This document shows positions 49,482 to 60,102 of a stretch of DNA of 64,000 bases, one piece after another. The DNA comes from Paenibacillus phocaeensis (GTDB lineage Bacteria; Bacillota; Bacilli; Paenibacillales; Paenibacillaceae). How positions within the stretch are numbered: position 1 is the first letter of the stretch; every line of letters starts with the position of its first letter. Under the pieces are notes generated by a model. It was given only the letters and a program-made list of their open reading frames with translations, was not told where the DNA came from and searched no databases. The position numbers were made by a program, and so were the translations under genes. Location: positions 1 to 64,000 of the forward strand of contig NZ_FCOQ01000026.1 of NCBI RefSeq assembly GCF_900021165.1, given 5' to 3'.

Positions 49482-50528
49482 TCAACTCTGCGGAACCTGC
49501 GCTTCTACCCGATCCGGCGACAACGTCTGTTCCACCGTTCCCAGCAGCAGACCCTTGCTTTGAATGGCCTGAATCATCCCTTGAAGCGCGTCCCGGCTGG
49601 ACGCCGTCGGATGCATCAAAATGAGCGAGCCCGGTCCCACATTGCTGCTGATTTTGCTCACGATGCTGGATGACGGCGGATTCCTCCAATCCACCGTATC
49701 CACGGTCCACAGCACGGTCTTAAGCCCCTGCTCCGCCGCCAGCTTGACGGTTTGCTTGTTAAAGTCACCCGAAGGCGGGGCAAACCAGCGATTCTCCACA
49801 CCCAGCTTCTCCTTTAACAGCTCCTTCGTCTTGGAAATCTCAAGCCGGGCGCGGGTAGCCTCCAGTTGACTCATATTCGGGTGCGAGTAGGCATGATTCT
49901 CGATCTGATGCCCGCGCCGCTTGATTTCGGCGGCCAGCTCCACATTCTTCTTCAGCCAGCTGCCGTCGAGGAAGAAGGTAGCCTTTACCTTTGCCTGATC
50001 CAGCGTATCAAGCATCGGTTCAAGATATTCATTGCCCCAGGCAACATTAATCATAAATGCAGCCATCGGCTTGTTGGGGTTTCCGCGATAAATCGGCTCT
50101 GCGCCTAAATCATCCAGGTTCACCTTCGGTTTCAGCTCGCGATAGACGTATTCGATTTCCGCACCGGGGGACAGCTGTTTGGCCTTCACATAGGTACGTT
50201 CAATATCCACCTCGCGGCCGTTATAGCCGGGGATGGCTTTCCAGACCCGGTCGACGACGGCATCCACCGGCTCAACCCGCCGCTTTACTGCTTCCTCGCG
50301 GATTCGGGCCAGGAGCGGATCCGCGTCCTTCGCAGTCCCCCGGCCTTCTGGATTGATTTGTCCATTGGCTTTCGGATCCCCGGTCAGGTCGTTGATCAAG
50401 CGAAAAGCGAAGCTGCCGCCTTCCCCTCCCGAGCTTTCGGCGATAAAAGCCCGAATGCCGGCAAACTGCCCCACTATCATGACAAAGGCAATGCATATCG
50501 CAATGACCGCAAATTTATTCCGCCCCAT
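49482..50528 (-). CDS. ylxY: Polysaccharide-deacetylase-like protein YlxY
   Basis: This protein of about 348 residues is secreted or membrane-anchored: an N-terminal hydrophobic segment (RNKFAVIAICIAFVMIVGQF) precedes a NodB-type domain (about 150-345). The HxxxH metal pair is present in ENHAYSHPNM, but the TFDDG motif is replaced by INVAWGNE, so the aspartates needed for deacetylation are missing. This loss is shared by YlxY proteins, so a binding or structural role is likely. ATG 50528 is preferred over the ATG at 50540, which abuts its ribosome site. It lies between pnp and ymxG. Confidence 0.88.
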   Translation of the reverse strand: MGRNKFAVIAICIAFVMIVGQFAGIRAFIAESSGGEGGSFAFRLINDLTGDPKANGQINPEGRGTAKDADPLLARIREEAVKRRVEPVDAVVDRVWKAIPGYNGREVDIERTYVKAKQLSPGAEIEYVYRELKPKVNLDDLGAEPIYRGNPNKPMAAFMINVAWGNEYLEPMLDTLDQAKVKATFFLDGSWLKKNVELAAEIKRRGHQIENHAYSHPNMSQLEATRARLEISKTKELLKEKLGVENRWFAPPSGDFNKQTVKLAAEQGLKTVLWTVDTVDWRNPPSSSIVSKISSNVGPGSLILMHPTASSRDALQGMIQAIQSKGLLLGTVEQTLSPDRVEAQVPQS

Positions 50529-50628
50529 GCTGAAGCCCATCCCCTCAAACGGTTTTTGTCCCCATCATATGTTGACAAGCCTGAGAGTATGCTTCTTTTC
50601 GAGAGCAGTAGGAAGAAACGTACAATTA

Positions 50629-50664
50629 AAAAAGAGCCAGAATTGATTCATTCTGTCTCTTTTC
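50629..50664 (-). terminator. Terminator downstream of pnp
   Basis: On the minus strand AAGAGACAGAAT pairs with ATTCTGGCTCTT (one mismatch) around GAATCA, followed by six T. It is about 37 nt past the pnp stop. Confidence 0.88.
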
Positions 50665-50700
50665 CCGCAAGGGTCGCCTGCGTCGTCAAGGCTGCGTTAT

Positions 50701-52809
50701 TTATTTGGAAGGGGATTTTTCCGTTTCTGCGGTTAACACCGCTTTGCGGGAAAGATTGATCCGTCCTTGGTTATCGATTTCGGTAACTTTAACAGTAACC
50801 GTATCGCCGATCGCCACGACGTCTTCCACTTTGGCTACGCGTTCCGTTGACAGTTGGGAAATATGCACCAAGCCGTCTTTACCCGGCAGAATCTCGACGA
50901 AAGCCCCAAACTTCTCGATCCGTTTGACCGTCCCGACGTAAATCTCGCCGACCACGACTTCCTTGACGATTCCCTCGATGATCGAACGGGCTTTGTTGTT
51001 CATCTCTTCGTTCGTTGAAGCGATAAATACGCGGCCGTCCTGTTCGATATCGATCTTCACGCCGGTTTCCTCGATGATCTTGTTGATGATTTTGCCGCCC
51101 GCCCCGATCACATCGCGAATCTTGTCCGGATTGATCTGCATGATGACGATCTTCGGCGCGTAAGGAGACAGATGCTCCTTCGGCTTTTGGATGCGCTCCA
51201 TCATTTTGGACAGGATAAACATCCGGCCTTCTCTCGCCTGCTTCAAGGCATCGGTCAAAATCTGACGGTCGATCCCATCGATCTTGATATCCATTTGAAT
51301 CGCTGTTACGCCTTCTGCAGTACCGGCTACTTTGAAGTCCATGTCGCCGAGATGGTCTTCCATCCCTTGAATATCGGTCAGGATAGACACATGCTCGCCG
51401 TCCTTGATCAGACCCATTGCTACCCCGGCAACCGGTGCTTTGATCGGCACCCCTGCGTCCATCATCGCCAGCGTGCTGGCACAGATGCTCGCCTGAGAGG
51501 TGGAACCGTTCGATTCCAACACTTCCGATACGAGACGAATCGTATACGGGAATTCGGATTCCGGCGGGATGACCTTCGACAACGCGCGTTCGCCCAATGC
51601 GCCGTGCCCGATTTCGCGGCGGCCCGGAGCCCGCAGCGGACGAGCTTCACCTACGCTGAACGGAGGGAAGTTATAATGGTGCATGAAGCGTTTCGACTCT
51701 TCCAGGTCGATGCCGTCAAGAATTTGAACGTCACCGAGCGCACCCAGGGTACAAATGCTCAGCGCTTGCGTTTGTCCGCGCGTAAATAGGCCGGAACCAT
51801 GCGTACGCGGCAGCAGGCTGATATCGCATTCGATCGGACGAATCTCGTCCAGCTTGCGTCCGTCAGGGCGCACTTTGTCGTGAGTAATCAAGCGGCGGAC
51901 TTCTTCCTTGACGATGTCATGCAAGACTTCCTTCACATCGGCAAGCAGCTCGGGCATTTCTATGTATTTCTCTTCGAAATGAGCCACCGTCTCGTCATTA
52001 ATGGCATCAATCGCATCCTGACGCGCATGCTTCTCGGCAATCTTCACGGCCTCAACCAGGCGATCCTGGGCAAAGGCGCGAACCTCGCGGTTCACCTCTT
52101 CATTCACCGCATGCAGCTTCACTTGCATCTTCTCTTTGCCGGCGACCTTCACGAGCTCTTCGATGACGGCAACGATGTTTCTGATCTCCTCGTGACCGAA
52201 CATGATCGCTTCGAGCATGACCTCTTCAGGCACTTCGTTCGCCTCGGCCTCCACCATCATGATGGCGTCTTTGGTACCAGCTACGACAACGTAAATGTCG
52301 CTGGCTTCTTGCTCAGCCACGTTCGGATTAATGACGAATTGACCGTTCACCCGTCCGACGGCCACACCGCCAATCGGTCCGTTAAACGGAACATCGGAAA
52401 TGCTCAGCGCTGCCGAAGTGCCAATCATCGCTGCAATTTCCGGCTCGCAATCCTGATCCACACTCATCACCAGGTTCACAATTTGCACGTCGTTCCGGAA
52501 GCCTTCCGGGAACAGCGGGCGAATGGGGCGGTCGGTCAAACGGCTGGCCAGAATCGCTTTCTCGCTTGGACGTCCTTCCCGTTTAATGAAGCCGCCGGGG
52601 ATTTTACCGACTGCATACAATTTCTCTTCATAATTGACGGTCAATGGAAAAAAGTCCAGATCCTTCGGCTCCGAGGAAGCCGTAACCGTACATAACACTG
52701 CCGTATCGCCGTAACGGACCATGACGGCCGCATTCGCTTGTTTGGCCAATCGGCCGGTTTCCAGGATGAGAGGTCTTCCCCCCAACTCCATTTTCACTTG
52801 ATTCTGCAT
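50701..52809 (-). CDS. pnp: Polyribonucleotide nucleotidyltransferase (PNPase)
   Basis: This 702-residue 3'-to-5' phosphorolytic exoribonuclease is the main mRNA-decay enzyme of Firmicutes. Two RNase PH domains are separated by an alpha-helical domain; the second has the [20 protein letters not shown] active region. A KH domain ([17 protein letters not shown], about 565) and an S1 domain ([21 protein letters not shown], about 620) follow. ATG 52809 has AAGGAGGG upstream. It follows rpsO in the normal order. Confidence 0.98.
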   Translation of the reverse strand: MQNQVKMELGGRPLILETGRLAKQANAAVMVRYGDTAVLCTVTASSEPKDLDFFPLTVNYEEKLYAVGKIPGGFIKREGRPSEKAILASRLTDRPIRPLFPEGFRNDVQIVNLVMSVDQDCEPEIAAMIGTSAALSISDVPFNGPIGGVAVGRVNGQFVINPNVAEQEASDIYVVVAGTKDAIMMVEAEANEVPEEVMLEAIMFGHEEIRNIVAVIEELVKVAGKEKMQVKLHAVNEEVNREVRAFAQDRLVEAVKIAEKHARQDAIDAINDETVAHFEEKYIEMPELLADVKEVLHDIVKEEVRRLITHDKVRPDGRKLDEIRPIECDISLLPRTHGSGLFTRGQTQALSICTLGALGDVQILDGIDLEESKRFMHHYNFPPFSVGEARPLRAPGRREIGHGALGERALSKVIPPESEFPYTIRLVSEVLESNGSTSQASICASTLAMMDAGVPIKAPVAGVAMGLIKDGEHVSILTDIQGMEDHLGDMDFKVAGTAEGVTAIQMDIKIDGIDRQILTDALKQAREGRMFILSKMMERIQKPKEHLSPYAPKIVIMQINPDKIRDVIGAGGKIINKIIEETGVKIDIEQDGRVFIASTNEEMNNKARSIIEGIVKEVVVGEIYVGTVKRIEKFGAFVEILPGKDGLVHISQLSTERVAKVEDVVAIGDTVTVKVTEIDNQGRINLSRKAVLTAETEKSPSK

Positions 52810-52918
52810 GAAATCCCTCCTTATCACCAATACAAGTTCGGTACTGAGTTCATTATTTCCTGCTTTTCGGCAATTCATAATGATGAAGAGCTTCAGCCGC
52901 AGAAGAATGTCCTCATAA

Positions 52919-52942
52919 CAAAAGCTCCTGACGGAGCTTTTC
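52919..52942 (-). terminator. Terminator between rpsO and pnp
   Basis: On the minus strand AAAGCTCC pairs with GGAGCTTT around GTCA, followed by TGTT. It lies 112 nt past rpsO; the T-tract is short, so partial read-through into pnp is likely. Confidence 0.8.
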
Positions 52943-53053
52943 GTGGAAGCTTATCGCAACAAGCCCTAATTTGTAAAAAGCAACCCGGCCGCATACCGCA
53001 CGCTTCGCCAGCGTCCGCCATGCAACTAGGCTGCTTTTATCAAACATGTCCAA

Positions 53054-53323
53054 TTAACGACGCAATCCAAGTTTCTCGATCAAAGCGGAGTAACGTTTTA
53101 CGTCTTTGTTCTTCAGGTAAGCCAACAGCTTACGACGTTGACCAACCATCTTCAGAAGACCGCGACGGGAATGATGGTCCTTCTTGTGCGTACGCAAGTG
53201 GTCCGTCAAATTCACGATGTTCTCCGTAAGGATAGCAATTTGCACCTCAGGGGATCCGGTATCGGACTCATGAGTTTTGTGCTCTTGGATCAATTGTTGT
53301 TTACGTTCTTGAGTCAATGCCAT
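53054..53323 (-). CDS. rpsO: Ribosomal protein S15
   Basis: This 89-residue ribosomal protein binds 16S rRNA early in 30S assembly. The [40 protein letters not shown] and LIEKLGLRR segments are typical. ATG 53323 has AAAGGAGG upstream. Its leader (53324 to about 53440) is GC-rich with inverted segments and may bind S15, but I could not confirm a specific structure. Confidence 0.98.
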   Translation of the reverse strand: MALTQERKQQLIQEHKTHESDTGSPEVQIAILTENIVNLTDHLRTHKKDHHSRRGLLKMVGQRRKLLAYLKNKDVKRYSALIEKLGLRR

Positions 53324-53492
53324 CCTGTTCACCTCCTTTATCTCAAATCGCCGTTAGCCTCGTCGCCGGCGGTGAAACCGCGCAACCAAGCCAAGGTTCT
53401 TGCTGCCGTTTGGAAAAAACATGTTTTACCACATGACAACGTTACATAGTATACCACAGCCGCCCAGCAAAGTAAATGCCGGATCCACCGGG

Positions 53493-54440
53493 CTACCGGG
53501 ATGCATTCAGCAGTCGTTTAGCTGTCTCGGCATCTTGCCCGATTTGGGCGATCAACTCATCCAGCGAGCCGAACTTGCGCTCCTCGCGAATGTAATGCAC
53601 CAATTCAACGGACAAGCTCTCGCCATAAATCTCGCCGGAGAACTCAAATAGATGCGCCTCCAGCCAAAAAATCTTGCCGTCCTCGTGGAAGGTCGGCTTG
53701 ACCCCGACGTTCATCACGCCGGAGTAAATCGCGCCTTCGTGGGTAACCCGCACGGCGTAGACCCCGCTGGCCGGTACAACATAATGCTCCGCCAGCTTCA
53801 GGTTCGCGGTTGGGAAGCCGAGCTGCCGCCCGCGTTTTTCACCATGCATAACCGTCCCTTTCAGCGCATACGTCCGCCCCAGCCACCGGTTGGCCAGCTC
53901 GATTTTGCCTTCCTGCAGCGCCTTGCGGATCTCCGAGCTGCTGACCTTCTCCCCGTCGATCAGGAATGGCGGCACCGTGCTCACGTCCAGGACGTTGCCG
54001 CTCAGTTCGCGAAGCATCCCCGCATCGCCTTCGCCCCGGTAGCCATAGCGGAAGTCAAACCCTACAACCGCTGTGTGCACCTTCAGCGGCACCAAAATCC
54101 CGGAGACGAAATTTTGCGGACTCACCCGCGAGAAGGCATCGTTGAATTCAACGATATACACATAATCTACGCCCATCTCGCGCAAGATCCGTTCCTTTTC
54201 CTCCGGAGGCGTCAAATATCCGTCATAATCGCCTTTCTTCATGACTTCCTTCGGATGGGGATGGAAGGTCATGACCGAAGCGGGAAGCCCGAGTTCGCGG
54301 GCCTGCCGTATGGCGGAGTCGATCACGCTGGCATGTCCCAGGTGAAGCCCGTCAAATTGACCGATCGCCAGCACTTGCGGGCGGGCATTTTGTTCAATAA
54401 ATCGTTCGGTTAGTGGATATGATAACTTTATCGTTTCCAT
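53493..54440 (-). CDS. ribF: Bifunctional riboflavin kinase/FAD synthetase
   Basis: This 315-residue enzyme converts riboflavin to FMN and then FAD; in Bacillus subtilis it is RibC. The N-terminal nucleotidyltransferase domain has IGQFDGLHLGH (about residues 25-35) and SSSEIRKAL, and the C-terminal flavokinase domain has GRQLGFPTANL (about 205). ATG 54440 has AGGTGACA upstream. It follows truB, the usual order. Confidence 0.96.
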   Translation of the reverse strand: METIKLSYPLTERFIEQNARPQVLAIGQFDGLHLGHASVIDSAIRQARELGLPASVMTFHPHPKEVMKKGDYDGYLTPPEEKERILREMGVDYVYIVEFNDAFSRVSPQNFVSGILVPLKVHTAVVGFDFRYGYRGEGDAGMLRELSGNVLDVSTVPPFLIDGEKVSSSEIRKALQEGKIELANRWLGRTYALKGTVMHGEKRGRQLGFPTANLKLAEHYVVPASGVYAVRVTHEGAIYSGVMNVGVKPTFHEDGKIFWLEAHLFEFSGEIYGESLSVELVHYIREERKFGSLDELIAQIGQDAETAKRLLNASR

Positions 54441-54486
54441 GATCGTGTCACCTGCAATTTCCCTCGGAATGCGCATTTCATGAGGC

Positions 54487-55404
54487 TTATTCGGGTAAAA
54501 AGACTTTGACCGCCTTCACAGCCAACGTCTCCTCTTCCACCCGAAAGATGCCTAGAAATTGCCGTTCAGGACTGTAAAGCCGCAGCGTCTCCCCGCGTTT
54601 GACCGCCGGAGAAACGACGGATGAAGACAGTCGCTGACCTTGCAATGCTGCTTTAACCTTTTCGGCCGAAACCGTATGAGCCGGTAAATGCTCCACGGCT
54701 CGAGCGACCGGCAATAAATACTGCTGCAGCGACCCGTCCGCAACGTGGCGGGCAACCTCATCCAGCGTCAAGCAATGCGACTCTGTGATCCCGGCCGACA
54801 TCGTCCGCTTCAGTTCCGTCATCGCCGCAGGCACGCCCAGGGCTCGTCCGATATCGACGCATAGCGTACGAATATACGTCCCTTTGGAGCACATCGCCCG
54901 AAAGGAGATACGGGGATGGGGGCCCTCCGAATGGAAGGCCAGCAACTCCAATTCATAAATCGTCACTTCACGCGGCTTGCGCTCCACGGTTTTCCCTTCC
55001 CGGGCCAGCTCATACAAGCGTTTGCCGTCTTGCTTCAACGCGGAGTACATAGGCGGGATTTGCGAGATGGTCCCTACGAACCGGGATAAGATCTGCCGGA
55101 CTTCCTCTTCGGTCACCTGCACCTCTTCCACGCGTTCGATGATCTCCCCCGTCATATCCTCCGTATCCGTAGCAACTCCAAGAACCAGGGTCGCCTCGTA
55201 TTCTTTCGGCAAATCCTGCAAATATTCAACCATTCGCGTGGCGCGGCCCAAGCAGAGAGGCAATACCCCCGTGACCGCCGGATCCAGGGTTCCCGTATGG
55301 CCGATTCGCTTCATCTTCAACATGCCGCGGCATTTGGCAACCACATCATGGGAAGTAAACCCTGCCGGCTTGTGAATCGGCAAAATCCCCTCGTATGCGT
55401 TCAT
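54487..55404 (-). CDS. truB: tRNA pseudouridine(55) synthase
   Basis: This 305-residue enzyme makes the universal T-loop pseudouridine. The catalytic Asp is in HTGTLDPAVTGVL (about residue 39). HKPAGFTSHDVV at the start and the C-terminal PUA-like region complete the family pattern. The ATG overlaps the nrnA stop by 4 nt. Confidence 0.96.
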   Translation of the reverse strand: MNAYEGILPIHKPAGFTSHDVVAKCRGMLKMKRIGHTGTLDPAVTGVLPLCLGRATRMVEYLQDLPKEYEATLVLGVATDTEDMTGEIIERVEEVQVTEEEVRQILSRFVGTISQIPPMYSALKQDGKRLYELAREGKTVERKPREVTIYELELLAFHSEGPHPRISFRAMCSKGTYIRTLCVDIGRALGVPAAMTELKRTMSAGITESHCLTLDEVARHVADGSLQQYLLPVARAVEHLPAHTVSAEKVKAALQGQRLSSSVVSPAVKRGETLRLYSPERQFLGIFRVEEETLAVKAVKVFLPE

Positions 55405-56381
55405 AACTGCTGCCTCACTTGTTCCAGCACTCTTGGAACGATCGTCTCCAAGGTGCCTTCCACCCGTGCGCCTGCGGCCCGGACATGCCCGCCGCCGCCG
55501 AAGCTTTGGGCCACTTGCGCAACGTCAACCTTCCCTGCTGACCGCATGCTCACCTTAACCGCATGTTCATGGATGACTTTAAACAGCAGCCCCACTTCGA
55601 CCCCTTGAATATTTCGCGGATAGTTCACAATACCTTCCATATCCTCGTTGACCGCGCCGGTGGCCATTAAATCTTCGTCGGTAACGGACACCCAGCCAAT
55701 TTTCCCGTCCTCCGTTAATTGAAGGCCGTTTAAGGCCCGGGTCAGCAACCGCAGCTGCGGCAATGTCATTTGCTCCAGCAGCAGTTCGGATAAGCCGGGA
55801 CCGTCGACGCCATATTCCAGCAGTTTAGAAGCCGCCGCCATCACCTTGGGGGATGTGTTGGAATACCGGAACCCTCCGGTATCCGTCAGCAGTCCTGTAT
55901 ACAAAGCTGTAGCAACCAGCTCGTCCAGTTCTATGCCCATATAAGTAATAAGATCGAATAAGATCTCGGCGGTAGCCGCCGCGCTTGGCACCACGAGATT
56001 CACCGTGCCGTAGCGGTCATTCGTTGGGTGATGATCGATGTTCAGCAACCGAGCTCCTTCAGCGAAATGTACATGCGCGGTTCCTACCCGCTTGAAGTCG
56101 GCGCAATCCACACAAATCACATGATCAAACCGACGGTCCAGCGGCATGACCGACAAATCGCGAATTTCCTCCGCCTGCCAAAGGTAGTGCATCCGCTTCG
56201 GGATCGGCCCTTCGTTAACCATAACGAATTTTTTACCCAGACATGACAGAAGCCAGCCCACCGCAAGGGTGGAACTGACTGCGTCACCGTCCGGCTGAAC
56301 ATGCGACACGATTAGGAAATGGTCGTTCTGAGTCAAAAAATCCTTGGTTTGACTCAGCTCCCGTTCATAGGTCGTCTGCAT
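55401..56381 (-). CDS. nrnA: Bifunctional oligoribonuclease and PAP phosphatase
   Basis: This 326-residue DHH/DHHA1 protein degrades nanoRNA to mononucleotides and dephosphorylates pAp. SHVQPDGDAVSST (about 27-39), CVDCADF and LNIDHHPTND (DHH motif, about 105) are the metal-binding motifs, and GGGGHVRAAGA in the DHHA1 domain binds substrate. ATG 56381 has AAAGGAGA upstream. It completes the set of RNA-turnover enzymes in this window. Confidence 0.95.
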   Translation of the reverse strand: MQTTYERELSQTKDFLTQNDHFLIVSHVQPDGDAVSSTLAVGWLLSCLGKKFVMVNEGPIPKRMHYLWQAEEIRDLSVMPLDRRFDHVICVDCADFKRVGTAHVHFAEGARLLNIDHHPTNDRYGTVNLVVPSAAATAEILFDLITYMGIELDELVATALYTGLLTDTGGFRYSNTSPKVMAAASKLLEYGVDGPGLSELLLEQMTLPQLRLLTRALNGLQLTEDGKIGWVSVTDEDLMATGAVNEDMEGIVNYPRNIQGVEVGLLFKVIHEHAVKVSMRSAGKVDVAQVAQSFGGGGHVRAAGARVEGTLETIVPRVLEQVRQQL

Positions 56382-56471
56382 AGCCGTCTCCTTTAGAGGA
56401 CTCAAAAACTCTTCATTGGATCAAGCCTGAATTTCATGAAGTAAAACCGAGTTTTTGATTCCATTGTAATA

Positions 56472-56825
56472 TCATTCTTCGTGCTCATGTGTGATTTCGC
56501 CGAGCAGCTTCTCAATCCGGCTGCCATAAGCGATGGATTCGTCGATTTTGAAGATCAATTCCGGCGTATGGCGCAGCCTTACTCGCTTTCCGATCTCGGT
56601 CCGCAAGAAGCCGGTTGCCTTCTCCAACCCCTTTAAGGACTCGGCTTTCTTCTCTTCGTCACCAAACACGCTGAGATAAACTTTGGCCTGCGACAAATCG
56701 CTGGTCACATCGACCCCGGTCACGGTGACAAAACCGATGCGCGGATCTTTCAGTTCACTCTGGATGAGCACGCTTAATTCTTTTTTTATCTGTTCGCCTA
56801 CGCGGCCGGTACGATTTTTGGCCAT
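56472..56825 (-). CDS. rbfA: 30S ribosome-binding factor A
   Basis: This 117-residue KH-fold protein matures the 16S 5' end and the 30S subunit ([48 protein letters not shown]). ATG 56825 with AGGTGGG upstream is preferred to a GTG three codons earlier. It follows infB, separated by 14 nt. Confidence 0.96.
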   Translation of the reverse strand: MAKNRTGRVGEQIKKELSVLIQSELKDPRIGFVTVTGVDVTSDLSQAKVYLSVFGDEEKKAESLKGLEKATGFLRTEIGKRVRLRHTPELIFKIDESIAYGSRIEKLLGEITHEHEE

Positions 56826-56839
56826 TTCAGACACCCACC

Positions 56840-59458
56840 TTACTTCGGTTCAACGGTTTCCATGATGAACGCCTCGATGACGTCGCCTTCTTTAAGGTCA
56901 TTGTAATTGTCCAGGGTAATCCCGCACTCGTAACCTTGAGCGACTTCCTTGGCGTCGTCTTTGAAACGTTTAAGAGAATCGATTTTGCCTTCGTATACGA
57001 CGATCCCGTCGCGAATCAAGCGCATTTCCGCCGAACGGGTAATTTTGCCGGAAGTGACCATACAACCTGCGATCGTTCCGACTTTGCTGATCTTGAACGT
57101 ATTGCGGACTTCCGCATGACCGATGACGGTTTCTTTATAAACCGGATCAAGCATCCCTTTCATAGCCTGCTCGATTTCCTCGATCGCGTTATAGATGACG
57201 CGGTGCAAGCGGATGTCGACCTTCTCCTGCTCCGCCGTCGCTTTCGTTTGGTTGTCCGGACGAACGTTGAACCCGATTACGATCGCGTTCGAAGCCGCAG
57301 CCAAGATAATATCGGATTCCGTAATCGCGCCGGCTCCGCTGTGAATGATCTTGACGCGAACACCTTCGACTTCGATTTTCTCGAGCGCGCCTTTCAGTGC
57401 TTCAACCGAACCTTGAACGTCCGCTTTGATAATGACGTTGAGATCTTTAATTTCGCCTTCCTTGATGTGGCGGAACAGATCATCCAGCGTGACGCGCGTG
57501 TTCGAGCCCAGATCGGACTGGCGCTGCGTGATAGCCCGTTTGTCAGCGATGGAACGAGCCTTGCGCTCGTCTTCAAAGACCATAAACGGATCACCCGCTT
57601 GCGGCACTTCGTTCAGGCCGGTAATTTCCACCGGCGTCGACGGGCCCGCTTCTTTCAAACGGCGTCCGCGATCGTTCACCATCGCGCGGACACGGCCGAA
57701 GCAATTGCCGGCAACAAAGGCGTCGCCAACCTTCAGCGTACCGTGCTGAACCAACACGCGGGCTACCGGACCGCGGGATTTGTCGAGCTCGGCTTCGATG
57801 ACCGCACCGCGGGCGCGTTTATCCGGGTTGGCTTTGTATTCGTTGACTTCAGCAACCAGCAGAATCATTTCGAGCAAGCCTTCCAAGCCAAGCTTCTGCT
57901 TCGCTGAAACATTCACGAAAATCGTGTCGCCGCCCCATTCTTCCGGTACAAGCTCATATTCTGTCAATTCCTGCTTCACTTTATCCGGATTGGCATCCGG
58001 TTTATCGATCTTATTGACAGCCACGATAATCGGCAATCCCGCCGCCTTCGCATGGTTCACCGCTTCAACCGTCTGCGGCATTACACCGTCGTCGGCCGCA
58101 ACCACAATGATCGTAATATCCGTCAACTGCGCACCGCGGGCACGCATCGCCGTAAACGCTTCGTGGCCCGGGGTATCCAGGAACGTGATCTTCTTGTTGT
58201 TGATCTCAACCTGGTAAGCCCCGATATGCTGGGTGATCCCGCCGGCTTCTCCGCCGGTTACGTTCGTCGAACGGATGGCATCCAGCAGCGTGGTTTTACC
58301 ATGGTCAACGTGGCCCATGATTGTAACGACCGGTGGACGTTCTTTCAGATCCGCTTCATCATCCACTTCTTCGATCGTCTCGAAGCGATCTTCTTCAACC
58401 GGAATTTTCACTTCAACCTCAACGCCGAATTCTCCTGCAAGCAGCAGAATCGTGTCAATGTCGAGCTCTTGGTTAATCGTCGCCATAACGCCAAGCAAGA
58501 TCAGTTTCTTGATGACCTCGGAAGCATCCTTGTGAAGCAATTTGGCGGTTTCGCCTACGGTCATATTGCCGCGGACGATAATCTTCTTCGGCGTGTTATC
58601 AATCTTCTCGCGTGGAGGCTGCTGCGGACCTTTGCCGCGTCCTCCCTTGCCGCCGCGGTTATTTCTGAAATTGGCGCCGTTTCGATTATCATCAAAACCT
58701 CTTTGGTTTCTGCCGCCGTTGTTGTTATTCCCTCTTCTTTGACCTTGGCCTTGGTTTTGGCCTTGACCTCTGCCGCCGCTGTTCCCGCCGCCATTATTAT
58801 TGCTTGGCGTAAAGCTGCGATTCGGCTGCTGAGGACCGCGGTTTGCACCGCTTTGACCTTGGCCTTGGCCTTGACCTTGACCGCCTTGGCGCTGACCGCC
58901 TTGGCTTGGCCCCCGGTTCCCTTGCGGGCCCCGGTTGGCGCCGGATGTGTTCCCCCCGCCTTGTCCTTGAGGACGGGAATTTTGATGATTGCCGCCGTTC
59001 GGACGACTTGATCTTTCCTGAACTGCCGTGCTTCCACTAGCGTTGGTTGGGTTTGTTTTTGGTTTATTATTCATGCTTACCTGCTTTTCCTGTTGATTTT
59101 GGTTTTTTACGGGTGCGTTTGTGCTGCCTTGTGCTTGGCGTCCATGATCTCCGCGATGACCGGAAGGTTCTCCGGATGTTGCTTTCGGTGTTTGGCTTCC
59201 TCCTGCGGAAGCCGATGCCGGCGATTTGGCAGGAGAATCGTTACGTCCCGAGTTTTCTCGTTTCGCCGCCGCGTTGCTCTTAATATCCTTGAAAAACTGT
59301 TCCACACGAGCAACGGTATCATTCTCCATGACGCTCATGTGATTGTTAACCGGGATATTAAGGCGCTTAAGAATCGTAATAATTTCTTTGCTGCTCATGT
59401 TGAGCGATTTGGCGTATTCATACACCCTGAGCTTATCTTGTTTTTCTTGTTTACTCAA
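56840..59458 (-). CDS. infB: Translation initiation factor IF-2
   Basis: This 872-residue GTPase places initiator fMet-tRNA on the ribosome. The N-terminal IF2_N helix domain ([18 protein letters not shown]) is followed by a long Gly/Gln/Asn/Arg-rich low-complexity region (about 65-280) made of short repeats such as GQGQGQGQ. The G domain follows ([29 protein letters not shown]), then the C-terminal domains. TTG 59458 is the start, with GGTGGAG upstream, overlapping the end of ylxQ by 8 nt. Confidence 0.98.
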   Translation of the reverse strand: MSKQEKQDKLRVYEYAKSLNMSSKEIITILKRLNIPVNNHMSVMENDTVARVEQFFKDIKSNAAAKRENSGRNDSPAKSPASASAGGSQTPKATSGEPSGHRGDHGRQAQGSTNAPVKNQNQQEKQVSMNNKPKTNPTNASGSTAVQERSSRPNGGNHQNSRPQGQGGGNTSGANRGPQGNRGPSQGGQRQGGQGQGQGQGQSGANRGPQQPNRSFTPSNNNGGGNSGGRGQGQNQGQGQRRGNNNNGGRNQRGFDDNRNGANFRNNRGGKGGRGKGPQQPPREKIDNTPKKIIVRGNMTVGETAKLLHKDASEVIKKLILLGVMATINQELDIDTILLLAGEFGVEVEVKIPVEEDRFETIEEVDDEADLKERPPVVTIMGHVDHGKTTLLDAIRSTNVTGGEAGGITQHIGAYQVEINNKKITFLDTPGHEAFTAMRARGAQLTDITIIVVAADDGVMPQTVEAVNHAKAAGLPIIVAVNKIDKPDANPDKVKQELTEYELVPEEWGGDTIFVNVSAKQKLGLEGLLEMILLVAEVNEYKANPDKRARGAVIEAELDKSRGPVARVLVQHGTLKVGDAFVAGNCFGRVRAMVNDRGRRLKEAGPSTPVEITGLNEVPQAGDPFMVFEDERKARSIADKRAITQRQSDLGSNTRVTLDDLFRHIKEGEIKDLNVIIKADVQGSVEALKGALEKIEVEGVRVKIIHSGAGAITESDIILAAASNAIVIGFNVRPDNQTKATAEQEKVDIRLHRVIYNAIEEIEQAMKGMLDPVYKETVIGHAEVRNTFKISKVGTIAGCMVTSGKITRSAEMRLIRDGIVVYEGKIDSLKRFKDDAKEVAQGYECGITLDNYNDLKEGDVIEAFIMETVEPK

Positions 59459-59780
59459 TATACTCCACCTCCGATGTTTTCAAGATCGCTTTGCGGATCA
59501 GCTCGGTAAACCCTTGATCCGTGAGAGCCAGAACAACCCGTTCCGGCTTGCCTACGCTCCCGCCGAGCGTCTCCCGGTCGAATCCGATCATAAGAGGAAC
59601 TTTGTAAGACCCGCACTTATCGCGGAACTTCTTCTGCGTATTGGCGGAAGCATCGCCCGCTACGATCACGAGCTTGGCCTCCCCCGACCGAATTGACTTC
59701 AGGACGATTTCGTCCCCGGTTACCAGCTTACCAGCCCGCATCGCGAGGCCAAGTCCGGACAACGGCTGGGCCTTATTCAT
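59451..59780 (-). CDS. ylxQ: L7Ae/L30e-like ribosome-associated protein YlxQ
   Basis: This 109-residue protein has the L7Ae/L30e fold ([36 protein letters not shown]) and probably binds a kink-turn or other RNA. ATG 59780 lies within the end of ylxR, 8 nt overlap, and has GGATGAGG upstream. In Bacillales ylxR-ylxQ always separate nusA and infB. Confidence 0.92.
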   Translation of the reverse strand: MNKAQPLSGLGLAMRAGKLVTGDEIVLKSIRSGEAKLVIVAGDASANTQKKFRDKCGSYKVPLMIGFDRETLGGSVGKPERVVLALTDQGFTELIRKAILKTSEVEYIE

Positions 59781-60087
59781 CTTCATCCTCATCCCTAGCT
59801 TGAGCGGCGAGAAACTCATCTTCGACAGCCAGGAAATCCCGCGCCAGCTGCTCATAAACCTCCGACCCAACGGGCGCTTTCAAGGCCCGATCGAGGGCGC
59901 GTGATTTATGAGCGAGCTTGAAGCAGGCTGTCTTGCCGCAGAGATAGGCGCCGCGGCCCGACTTTTTGCCCGTCAGGTCGATGGACACCTCGCCCTCCGG
60001 GGAACGCACGATGCGGATCAGCGTTTTCTTGGGCATCATTTCCTGGCAGGCTACGCATTTGCGCAGCGGTACTTTTCTTGTCTTCAT
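59773..60087 (-). CDS. ylxR: YlxR-family RNA/nucleoid-associated protein
   Basis: This 104-residue protein has the YlxR signature CVACQEMMPKKTLIRIVR (about residues 11-28) and GRGAYLCGKTACF. An acidic tail (DEDEDE) ends it. Some homologues are nucleoid-associated or bind RNA. ATG 60087 has GGGGTGG upstream. It is encoded between nusA and ylxQ. Confidence 0.93.
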   Translation of the reverse strand: MKTRKVPLRKCVACQEMMPKKTLIRIVRSPEGEVSIDLTGKKSGRGAYLCGKTACFKLAHKSRALDRALKAPVGSEVYEQLARDFLAVEDEFLAAQARDEDEDE

Positions 60088-60102
60088 CTTGACCACCCCC
60101 CG

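Noticed and set aside
53324..53440. S15-type autoregulatory leader for rpsO
   Set aside because: The leader is GC-rich with inverted segments, but I could not draw the three-way junction or a convincing 16S mimic by eye, so it is not called.
58052..59011. Long plus-strand frame opposite infB
   Set aside because: Results from the repetitive GC-rich infB N-terminal region; translation is low-complexity alanine/leucine-rich and has no initiation signal.
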